Part shown: in pieces, positions 10,101 to 17,900 of the stretch | Numbering within the stretch: position 1 is the first letter of the stretch | How the letters are laid out: each line of letters opens with the position of its first letter | Assembly: GCA_900316645.1 (NCBI GenBank) | Contig: ONDP01000015.1 | Span: forward strand, 16,128 to 80,127 | Reading direction: 5' to 3' | Length of the DNA stretch: 64,000 bases | Origin: an uncultured Prevotellaceae bacterium | Lineage (GTDB): Bacteria; Bacteroidota; Bacteroidia; Bacteroidales; Bacteroidaceae | Translations under genes and position numbers: made by a program | The notes under the pieces: model-generated | Told to the model about the DNA's origin: nothing | Seen by the model: the letters and a program-made list of their open reading frames with translations, nothing else | Databases searched by the model: none

Positions 10101-13100
10101 GCCAGTATAGGTCACACTGGTATATGACAATTCCACCATTGCGTCCGTCAGCGGCTTTGGCAGAATGGTGAAGTGTGTTGAGGCTGTTCCTGTAAAGTTG
10201 TCTCCGCCAATTGTAATTGTTGGAGCCGTTGTACTTGCATTCTGATTATTGCTGTAACTGAAAGTATATCCAGAAGTTAATGTCAATTGGGTGTTGTTTG
10301 TCAGTGTAATCACCACCTTCTGAATGCCAGGTTCTTTGTCAGTGCCGTCATAGACAGCGTTTGGTAATGGATAGAGGCCGATATCCACATTGCTTACCTG
10401 CGTTGAGCTTAAATCGAGCGCAGAGATGGTATATCTCTTTTCTGACATTTCTGTATCTGTGGATTTCAAAGTGCCTGTGAAGTTGCCGATACCTGTTACC
10501 TTGTAATAACCTGTGCCTACATTCGTCGTTCCCTCGTTAGTCAGCGTATAGTCAAGACCTTCCGTCCGTACACCATTATAAGTTACTGTGATGTTTGGCT
10601 TCTGGGCACTGCCGTTATAGGTGAAGTCGCTTGCTGACAATGTCACCATATCTGCTGTCAGCGGTCGTTTTTTAATAGTGAATGGTATATGCTTTACGAA
10701 GTTATAGTTGTTTCTACCGATGACTGAGATGGTTGCTTGACCAACATTGGTGTTATTGTTATAAACCACCTCATAGTCATTCTCATTTCCTTCAGTCAAC
10801 GGATTATTGTCTTTCGTTACTGTGAGGGTTAGTGTAATGGGATTGCCCGTATAGATAATATTATCATCATTTTCGGCATAAGTTACAGAAACACCAGTAT
10901 CTGAGTTGTTTGACACAATGCTATATGGCACTTCAACTTTACCTGTATAGTTTCCCTTACCTTCAACTTTCGCATAATACACGCCAACCGCTGTTCCACC
11001 ATCATTAGTTAGTTTATATTCATTGACTTCTGTTGAAGTACTTGGTGTCAGCGTTACATCACCATCCTTTACTGTGACAACAGGAACATGAGCAGAACTA
11101 TTATAGGTAAAACTGTTGTTTACAAATGGGTCTGTTGTTGGATCACTACTGCTCAGCGTCACCATCGAACTGGTAATCGGCTTTTGCGCAATCATGTATG
11201 TTACATCTTTCGACCCACCAAAGTTGCCTGTTCCAGAAATACGAATAGTTTTCGTTCCCTGATTTGTATAATCAGAAGTTGGATACGTAACGGTAGAATC
11301 ATCTTCATTTAGTTGAATACCATTCACCGTTACTCTCTCAATGTCAGGTTTCTGTTCGCTTCTATTATAGACTGTACTGTTATACTCTAGGGTGACTATT
11401 GTATTGGTAGTTGTCATATCGAGAGTACCAATGGTGTAATTACCAGATACTTTTGAGCCATCATAATTGCCTTTACCTGTAACCGTGACTGTATGATTTC
11501 CTGCATTGACAGCTCCGTCACTAAGGGTATAGTCTATACCTTCTGTTAATAAAAGTCCGTCACCTGTGGCCCTGTCTTTATCCCTCACTGTTACAGAAGG
11601 ACGTTGTTTGCTTCCATTATAGGTGAGCGTCTCTGAGCCTAAGGTAACTGTTATATTGCTATTGTTGGTAATATCCTTTGCAGTAATCTCGAAATTTGCA
11701 TTGGCCATAAAGTCGTAACCACCTTTACCAATAGCAGTGACAGTAGCTGTTCCAACATTGATATTATTGTTGTAAACGAGTCGGTAGTATGCCGTTCCCA
11801 GTACGGGGTCACTGCTTGCTGGCGCAGTACCTTCTTGCTTCCTGACGAAGATATTCGTGCCTGGGGTAAGTTCTATCTGACTACCGGTATATGTCTTACT
11901 AAGTGTTGTGGTAACAGAAGAACTGTTATATGAAATATAGTAGCCGTCATTGCTCACATTAATCGTAAATGGCACATTGACAGAACCTGTATAGTTGTTA
12001 ATACCAGTGACCGTCGCATTATAACCGCCAACGGCAGTCTTTACATTGCCGGCAATAGTATAATCCGTGTTTTCCTCTAATAGCTGTTGATTTTTGTTAT
12101 CCCTTATTGTAGGATCAAATGTAATCTCTGAACCAGTATAAGTGAAAGAACCTGTCGCTGGACTTATGTCACATGTGGATATTTCTTTCCTATTGATGGT
12201 ATAGGTTGCTCTTGCATAGGTCGTCTCGTCAAAATTACCCTTACCCTTTATTATGATAGTATATGTTCCTGCATTTTTCGAATCAAAGTCCTCATAAGCA
12301 GTACCGGGTACTGTAGGATCTGAAGAGCTATAATCGCCCGTATAATACTTCACCTCTTGATAACCGTTTGTACTACTACCTAAAGTTAATTCCTGGCCAT
12401 TAAGATACACTCCACTTATTGTAGCTATCTGTTTCGTGCCTTTTTTATATACATAACTCTCATTCGACAGCATGATTGTTGCATCACTGATAGAACGTGC
12501 AGTTATGCCATATGTTTTTGTTGCCGTACCTTTAAATTTTCCAATACCTGTTAGGGTGATGGTTCCTGAACCAACATCGGTAATGGATGTAATCCCTTCT
12601 ACGGTATAATCCGTACCTTCTGTAAGAGTGACGGTACCACTATTTATGGTGACATTGCTAATAACCGGCATATGTGTCAACCAGTCATATTCTCTCGTTC
12701 CTGAGGCAAAGTCGCCAGAAAGGGTAATCGTTGCTCCGCTGATGTCATCACATTCTACAAACATCGCGTCAATCTCCACGTTGAAATTGGGCATAGTGAA
12801 CGTGTAAGTGTTGGCTCCACTACCTGGAGTCAGAGGAATCGTACTTGTTATCACAGGTGCTCTGTTGGCCCCTCGTGAAGCAGCACTGCCAGAATCCCCA
12901 TAAGGAGTTACAGTCAATGTACTCAGATAGTACCCCGCACTAGGTGTTACCGTCAGCGTAACTACTTCTGTCGGACTCACTGATATCGGATTTGTTGTCG
13001 CTGTTGATTGAGAGCCTTGAGTGGCAACGACACTACCATTAGTTATCGCATTGACCTTAACGTCGCCTGCCCATGATGCAGTGGCCATCAACAGGCTGAC

Positions 13101-13139
13101 GATTGTAACAAATATCTTCTGTATCTTATTCATAGTCAT
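4194..13139 (-). CDS. Giant MBG-type repeat surface protein with C-terminal sorting tail
   Basis: 2981 aa. The signal peptide ends at ATASWA. An N-terminal domain of about 125 residues is followed by about 31 tandem domains of roughly 80-90 residues, each with the pattern TYNG.xQKPxVTV, then DYTLTN, then NYTGTVTKQYTI. These resemble the MBG/YDG-type beta domains of bacterial adhesins. The repeats form a four-domain super-cycle. A leucine-rich-repeat-like turn (AYAFEDAEHLQNLYLP) and a C-terminal module follow, and the tail is WYDLNGRKIEGRP then KKGVYIVNGKKVVIK, resembling a type IX (Por) sorting signal. Two start codons lie six bases apart (MTMNK); both are preceded by GGAGG. Probably a long surface stalk or adhesin; the ligand is unknown. 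Confidence 0.92.
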   Translation of the reverse strand: MTMNKIQKIFVTIVSLLMATASWAGDVKVNAITNGSVVATQGSQSTATTNPISVSPTEVVTLTVTPSAGYYLSTLTVTPYGDSGSAASRGANRAPVITSTIPLTPGSGANTYTFTMPNFNVEIDAMFVECDDISGATITLSGDFASGTREYDWLTHMPVISNVTINSGTVTLTEGTDYTVEGITSITDVGSGTITLTGIGKFKGTATKTYGITARSISDATIMLSNESYVYKKGTKQIATISGVYLNGQELTLGSSTNGYQEVKYYTGDYSSSDPTVPGTAYEDFDSKNAGTYTIIIKGKGNFDETTYARATYTINRKEISTCDISPATGSFTYTGSEITFDPTIRDNKNQQLLEENTDYTIAGNVKTAVGGYNATVTGINNYTGSVNVPFTINVSNDGYYISYNSSSVTTTLSKTYTGSQIELTPGTNIFVRKQEGTAPASSDPVLGTAYYRLVYNNNINVGTATVTAIGKGGYDFMANANFEITAKDITNNSNITVTLGSETLTYNGSKQRPSVTVRDKDRATGDGLLLTEGIDYTLSDGAVNAGNHTVTVTGKGNYDGSKVSGNYTIGTLDMTTTNTIVTLEYNSTVYNRSEQKPDIERVTVNGIQLNEDDSTVTYPTSDYTNQGTKTIRISGTGNFGGSKDVTYMIAQKPITSSMVTLSSSDPTTDPFVNNSFTYNSSAHVPVVTVKDGDVTLTPSTSTEVNEYKLTNDGGTAVGVYYAKVEGKGNYTGKVEVPYSIVSNNSDTGVSVTYAENDDNIIYTGNPITLTLTVTKDNNPLTEGNENDYEVVYNNNTNVGQATISVIGRNNYNFVKHIPFTIKKRPLTADMVTLSASDFTYNGSAQKPNITVTYNGVRTEGLDYTLTNEGTTNVGTGYYKVTGIGNFTGTLKSTDTEMSEKRYTISALDLSSTQVSNVDIGLYPLPNAVYDGTDKEPGIQKVVITLTNNTQLTLTSGYTFSYSNNQNASTTAPTITIGGDNFTGTASTHFTILPKPLTDAMVELSYTSVTYTGSVLKPTVTVTDVALPGTVASANYVVRYPDDVTAPGEKEVQIVGQNNYSGTIVKKYVINKIGDDDITVTIGGDYTYNGAAQTPHSTSNITVKKGETPLDFGTDYNVTYVNNINAGIATAIITGIGNYSFTKEATFNIGKKELSTAAIALTGIPVVSTETYYTYDGTLKKPGVSVTDGTPSIISSKDYTITNEGNINASSTPYTVTISSNEDGNYTGEVIKTYEIRPYVLPATTAVTLDQSTFIYDGDNKTPNVLVVKVGELVVPTYSTAYANNQNAALSTATTAPTVTVTASGNFSGSIDKTFTISPKPVTADMIVIPEAEMNMVYTGEVLKPNPTIQDLKDPNNPATNIITEDDYTLTNPGGTEVGNYEVKIVGKQNYTGTATKQYSIVAKQSGTAFDIVAIGNQTYTGSPITPTVTVNKAGTTTALNPGTDYDVAYSDNVNVGTATVTVTGKGNYASTKTTTFNITAKSLTADMVTLSTPTTFTYNGNIQKPTVTVSDGNAMTSLDYTISNSDHSDVGTYDITVTGTHNYTGSVTKQYTISPLSITGASVTLEALTYTYNGTAQKPAVSEVKVGTLTVPSTDYDITYPADATSHGQKTITITAQHNFTGTVTKDYTISPKPVTSDMIILSNSNLEYTGSLLKPTVTVKDGENTLTEGATEDYTLVNVGAVNVGTYSVSITGQGNYGGQASKEYNIIATGSAGFTIDNISDVTYNGTNQEPTVVVRDANNPDVVLTKDTHYTINFTNNTNVGTASANVTGIGNYQGTATKTFKINPKTLTADMVQVTGYTLTTGDGFIYNGAIQKPAVTVADGSAMTADDYVVVNNGGLNVNETSSPYEITITGSNNYTGTVTKTFNIQPLSIEDAAITLYQLPDKAYDGTEKKPGVREVVTAANIVVPTVGYDVAYGNNINAGTATVTVTGKNNFTGTASTTFEIEKKAVNSSMITLSQENFNYTGELQKPTVTVSDKNGDTERITADDYTLTNDGGIEVGNYKVKIVGKRNYKGEAEKQYSIWEKDAVINHFTITLGEASVEYDGTEKKPSVTVKDGDKKLEAETDYTVVFSDNTNAGTATVTVTGKGNYTGTRNTTFEITKKPLTAAMITVSGYTTADGFIYNGKNQTPTVVVRDGTALKASDYVITNNGGVNQGTYHAIITATGNYSGEFDYPYVIAKRSIEGAKVTLYELESYVYDGKAKKPGVKEVAFGEDVIPTAGYAVAYSNNTDAGTASVTVTGQGNYTGTLTTEFTIERQSLAADMIILSNEEYVYNGATQKPVVVLMNGGTEMVLDTDYTLTNEGGVSVGVYDVIANGKGNYNGMATKQFCIISKGIGSFDVTLSTEQVVYTGSEHRPTVTVKDGDKTLTPGSEFSVSYTDNTNAGTATVTITGQGEYSGTTTKTFIIKPKPLTEDMVFLSSTSYTYNTLQQKPTVTVSDQSFLTANDYTLTNDGGINHGDYDVVVIGRNNYTGVITKQFTIKPLSIETAKVVLYEMASYVYDGTAKNPGVREVAISSTIVPTSSYTVEISPNVNVGTVTVTVTGKENFTGTASTTFEITPKPITDNMVILSEEVFYYNGELQRPDVEVKDGENTLVEETDYTIVNEGGTEVGSYEVKVTGLGNYTSEVIKTYVIERSDFSVDITATDEEQKEFAVSLIVSLIDEENNNIRVKGVKIPESEKDKEIDLTIPANCTVDEVTYTITEIAAYAFEDAEHLQNLYLPDTEETLTIGDNAIPATTTIHTSLALLDDYALMPSLGANFRNDKVMTTVKAKNQYWTFSSGVDVYVPENITVFTVQERTTTTVAIVELTSTELNVNGVSVIKSNNGVLLSGNSDTSYDIVACPRRMSSGTFISTDDHKDYGEENCLEPVIEATHYENDYYILKDNKFCSIKLEDEAVKVPAGKAVLHLPAVAQGRSYSTVLDVINEGTTSVSEEVKVNSEKFATADWYDLNGRKIEGRPVKKGVYIVNGKKVVIK
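4289..4334 (-). repeat. Short dispersed repeat captured in the 3' end of the giant gene
   Basis: On the minus strand GTGAATAGTGAA, then AA, then ATTTGCTACCGCCG reads in frame as KVNSEKFATAD just before the sorting tail. The same element, three bases shorter, lies inside the unrelated PPDK-like gene at 27371-27411. It therefore behaves as a dispersed element rather than an ancestral part of the protein. Confidence 0.7.
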
Positions 13140-13148
13140 TTTCCCTCC

Positions 13149-14933
13149 TTATTTAATCACGATTTTCTTACCATTTACAATATAGATTCCCTTGGTAGGA
13201 TATAATACCCTTCGCCCACTGAGGTCGTAGTATTTATCATTTTCAATTTTCAATTCTCCATTTTCAATTGAAATAACATTTGTCGTTTCATCGTCCAAGT
13301 CTAGTCCTCTACTTAGACTGAGGCTGGGTGTTGAGAACTGATTTTTAGGTAGTTTCAAATAGCATTTTCCTGCAGTTAATGTACCGCTTTTGGTGCGTAC
13401 GAACTGATCACGGATAAGTATCCAGTAGTCGTTATTCGCATCACCACTGGTTGTTGTTGCCATATCAATGTCTGATGCAGCCCCTATAAAAGCGGCATCT
13501 TGAGTTCCATTCTTGGTAGCTGTCGTTGATTTGACCAGTTCGGGATAGAAGGTGACAGGATTATCCCCAGAATGATAGAACAACATTGGAACCCCACTCA
13601 GAATATAAGTCTGGAGTACAAGTCCTACTCCTGGTTCTGTAACGCTACCAACGGTATAGGCTTCCATACCAGTAGGCACTATCATGTTCAAAGGAGTGTA
13701 ATAATATGTACTCCAATGAAAACCTCCTGGCAGCGTTATCTCTGGCCTGATTTGGTAGTTCGCCGTCATACTTCCTGTATAGTTGCCTGTGAAAGTAATG
13801 TCAATGGTGTAAATGTCAGGACGGGTGTAGTCCGTACCATTTGTATAGACACCGGGTGTTGTCGTATAATTAAAAGTAAAGTTGGTACCCAGTGTCAGTC
13901 TCGTATTTCCATAATAGACTTTCATGTTGCTCTCTTCCGTATTGTCGATTGACGGCTGATGTGGACTGCCGTCATAGTTATGGTAGTCCTTTGTGAAGGT
14001 AACGGTAGCAATCCCACTCAGGTCTTTCTGGGTGATGGTCAGAAGTCCTGTATTGTAGGTCACGTTATAGTTACTGATTCCCTTTGTAGTGGTAGCAGCA
14101 CTGGGCGTGATAGTTCCTGCAGCAGTAACCTGAGAGGTTGAAGGAGTCAATGTGATGCCAGTCAGTCCATCATTTGTCACTAGGCCTGTGATATTTACTT
14201 GACTAACACCTGTCTGAATGCTACTTCCATAGGAAATGGTTTGAGCTTTGGCAGTAATAGTCAGATTCTTTCGGGTAATACTGAGCGTTGTGGAATTGAT
14301 AGTACCTTTATATTTACCAATACCTGTTACTTCTGGAGTTGCACTAAATACATTTGTCCAACTGTTTGTACCTGGATCAGAAATAGTATAGTCCACGTCT
14401 ATTGTTAATGGAGTATCACCATTCTTCAGAGTAAGAACATGTTCAGAGCCATCATATATTGTGCTTGCAGCCGTTCCGTCGAGCGTAAGAGAAAAACTGC
14501 TGATGTCGGTGCGTGCAGCGAAGGTGGCATAAATGACAACATCGGAAGCAGGCATCGTGAAATTATAATCTCCTGCATAGCTATGTGCATGATCTGTATT
14601 GATGGCTATCGTCCCCCGTGTGGCAAAGCCCGGACCCGGAGCACGATTCCAACGACTCTCAGCACCGCCTAAGTCCATCACATACTCATACTCGAGTTTC
14701 TTTAAGTAATAGTCATTGCCAGACAATGCGATGGTCAGCGTAACGTTACTGCTGGCCGGGATGTCCGTTGAGTTTACCACCACTGGGCTACTATTATACG
14801 TAGCTGTGAATGTGGCACCAGCTCCACCATCACCCTCTTTGACTAAACCTGCAATCTTCCAGGCATATCCTCCCGTGAATGTCAGGAGGCAAGCCATTGT
14901 GAATACTATTCTTTGTATTTTGTTCATAGTCAT
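13149..14933 (-). CDS. MBG-type surface protein with C-terminal sorting tail
   Basis: 594 aa. A signal peptide starts at MNKIQRIVF. The in-frame ATG two codons upstream lies only 2 nt from the AGGAGG ribosome site, so the second ATG (spacing about 8) is the better start. After an N-terminal beta domain come three MBG/YDG-like domains (about residues 140-385), for example TIYDGSEHVLTLKNGD and DYHNYDGSPHQPS. The C-terminal module (residues 390-594) contains FHWSTYYY, SGVPMLFYHSGD and SGTLTAGKCYLKLP and ends in the tail YYDLSGRRVLYPTKGIYIV. Its last ~99 bp are almost identical to the end of the upstream 1592-aa gene. The gap to the giant gene is 9 bp. Confidence 0.88.
   Translation of the reverse strand: MTMNKIQRIVFTMACLLTFTGGYAWKIAGLVKEGDGGAGATFTATYNSSPVVVNSTDIPASSNVTLTIALSGNDYYLKKLEYEYVMDLGGAESRWNRAPGPGFATRGTIAINTDHAHSYAGDYNFTMPASDVVIYATFAARTDISSFSLTLDGTAASTIYDGSEHVLTLKNGDTPLTIDVDYTISDPGTNSWTNVFSATPEVTGIGKYKGTINSTTLSITRKNLTITAKAQTISYGSSIQTGVSQVNITGLVTNDGLTGITLTPSTSQVTAAGTITPSAATTTKGISNYNVTYNTGLLTITQKDLSGIATVTFTKDYHNYDGSPHQPSIDNTEESNMKVYYGNTRLTLGTNFTFNYTTTPGVYTNGTDYTRPDIYTIDITFTGNYTGSMTANYQIRPEITLPGGFHWSTYYYTPLNMIVPTGMEAYTVGSVTEPGVGLVLQTYILSGVPMLFYHSGDNPVTFYPELVKSTTATKNGTQDAAFIGAASDIDMATTTSGDANNDYWILIRDQFVRTKSGTLTAGKCYLKLPKNQFSTPSLSLSRGLDLDDETTNVISIENGELKIENDKYYDLSGRRVLYPTKGIYIVNGKKIVIK
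13189..13287 (-). repeat. 99-bp 3' cassette, copy 1
   Basis: Matches 14986-15084 with 2 mismatches in 99 bp, far more alike than the rest of the two genes. It encodes the shared tail NVISIENGELKIENDKYY plus the start of the sorting motif. Its centre is an internally repetitive AT-rich unit (CAATTTTCAATTCTC) of the type often found between genes in Bacteroidales. Confidence 0.85.
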
Positions 14934-14942
14934 GTCCTCCTA

Positions 14943-17900
14943 TTATTTAATCACGATTTTCTTACCATTATATATATATACGCCTCCCTTGGTTGGATAT
15001 AATACCCTTCGACCACTGAGGTCGTAGTATTTATCATTTTCAATTTTCAATTCTCCATTTTCAATTGAAATAACATTTGTCGTTCCGTCTCCCTCGCCAA
15101 TCTCCAAGTAATCAGGTATTGCTCTTGCACCCGCTGTTGGATTTGCGATATAACAGCGATTAGCTGGCAACGTACCACTATAAGCTCTGTAGAATTTGTC
15201 ACCTCGTAATACATAGATGGCGGTTTTGCCAGCCATCAAGGATTCATAGCCTCTTGCATCATTTTCTCCCTTACCGATATAATTTGCTGAATAACTTGGT
15301 ACGTCGCCTGTTGTAGCTTTTAAGTGATAAGTGCCATTGCAATATCCGTCTGATTTATATAGTAGGACTGGAGTGCCGGCTGGAAGATAATCAATTTCTT
15401 CAATGGTTGTCGAACCTTCTCCAAAATCAACCCCTGTTACCTTATAGGCTCGCAACCCAGAAGGACGTGTCAAGGGGACTGCGTCGAAATTATAATAGGT
15501 AGAATAATGTCCTGTAGCACCACTAATGACAATCTTTCTGGTGATATAGAAATCCTTAGCTCCTGTTGTTCCAGCAAAGTCTCCATGACCTGTAATGTTA
15601 ACGGTGGCGGTGCCTATGGCTGTGTTATTGGAGTAAGATGTTATTTCATAATCATACGGATCAGAAGGATTATCTTTTAATTTCAAAGGCAATCCTCCAA
15701 GCGTAACAGTGACGGAAGGCGTTTTCGGATTACTATCGTAATCAGTATATTTTACTCCATCAGAATAAGTATCATATCCTGTAATTTCAATAGTTGCCTG
15801 TTCCAGGTCTAACTCAAAGATACGATCAGAGTAACTAGCTCCCCAAGCAGTTGTATAGGTTGTTTTCAATCCTTTCTTTACAAAAGCTTTATACGATTCA
15901 CTATCACTCATGAAACCACCACTCGATGGAATGGGATATGTGCTATTATCGTGAAGGAAGATAATCTTTTTCAGTGTGGTTTGCCATAAGAACACATTAT
16001 AATCAAACTGTGTTACCGTAGTTGGGACATAATAGGTATCACCTTCCTTCGCAAGCGGGTAGCAGATAAGTTTCGTTTTACTTTTGTCATATAGTATTCC
16101 GTCATCAGCGGTATAGTTGGGATTGTCATCATGAACCGTAATACTTTCAAGATTTTGACAATACATAAATACACCAGCACCAAAGGTTGTGACACTTTCG
16201 GGAATATGGAATGTTGTCAAACCAGAACACCAGCAAAAAGCATTATCACCGATTGAGGTCACACTGGTAGGAATGGTAATAGATGGGATGGTGTAACAAT
16301 TATTGAAGGCGCTATTGCCAATTGTAGTGACCCCAGCAAGTGAAATAGTGGACAGTGAAGTACATTGGTTAAAGGCCTGTTGTCCAATAGTTGTAGTACC
16401 GTTTATTGTTAATGATGTTAAATGGGAACAACCTCGGAACGCAGATGAACCTATGGATACCACATCTACTAAACTGATTGTTTGAAGAGTCGTGTTGTTG
16501 TAAAAATAATTGTTTGGGATAATAAGTGAGCCGTCCCCTGTGATGTTGAGCGTTGCCAAAGAAGTACAACCAGAGAAGACGGTTTCTCCTATCGTTGCAA
16601 CCCCTGTTAATGCAACTGATGACAGATGCGTACAGCCCTTAAACGCATTATTGCCTACAGTTGTCACACTTGACGTAGGAATTGTTGTCAAATGAGTATT
16701 ATAGGCAAATGCTTCTTCTGCGATGGTTGTCACCCCCGCTGGTATGATATAACTATCATTATCATCATCAATATCTTTTCCAGCAGGGTAGCAGATGAGT
16801 TCACTTCCTGTTTTGTTGAACAGAACACCGCTTTCGGATTTATAAGCAGAATTCCCTCCATCTACTGAGATACCTGTCAGATGCGTGCAATTTCCAAAGG
16901 CTTTAGTACCTATTGTAGCAACTGAGGCTGGTATTTCAGGAGTAGCAGTCAGACCACTACCATAGAAAGCATAAGGACTGATGCTCGTCACGTGGTTTGA
17001 AAGGTTAACCGATGTATAGCTCAGATTCTTCCAAGGAATTGTTGATGAAGTATATGTTGCCATATCGCAGTTGGCATCATTCTCCGTAACAAATGTGAGA
17101 CAATCGCCATTTAGGTAGTATTTCATCTTTTCCTCATTGCCAGACGCTCCACAGTAGCCTCCCTCTCTGAAAACCACCTTAATCTCTGTGTTGACGTTGG
17201 GCATGGTTATGCTATAGTTCCCATTCTTGGGATAACTGCTGATAGACTGTTCAAGACCGCCAGATGGTGTATATGTCAATGATACAGGTACATAGCTATG
17301 GTTATTATATGTACCTGCTGATATAGAAATAGGTACAACCTCACCTTGCACAGCGTTTGACTTAACAGTCATGGAACAACCCGTAGTGATGTTTATATTT
17401 TTGGTGATGGTTAGCAATGCGCCATAAATAGCCTCATTGCCGCTACTATGTCCAATACCATAACCGGAATTGTCAGCAGAGAATATTTCACCACTACCAT
17501 CCCAACCTAACCCACTAGTAAATGTGAATGGGGTGTTCGAATGAGTAACTTTTATCTTAGAACTTGCACTAAGTCCATCAATCGTTATTGTTTTACCAGT
17601 AGTAAGATAAACATTGCTGGCCACATCGGGACTCCCCTTAATGACGTTGTCGGTGTTAATCTTGAGATAACCTTGCATTTTGAGCAAAGTAGCACTGCCG
17701 TTCTGGTATATACCTGCACCAAGATGGCCATTGGTCACTTTATTGCCTGTAATATCCAGGCTGTTCGTATTACCTCCTGTGTCATTGTTTAGTGTCAGGG
17801 AATAATTATTCAGGATACCACCACCATGACCGTCGTTATAGCCTCCTTTTATGACACCATAGCCAGTGATAGTCAGTGTACCCTCGTTTTTGATGACATA

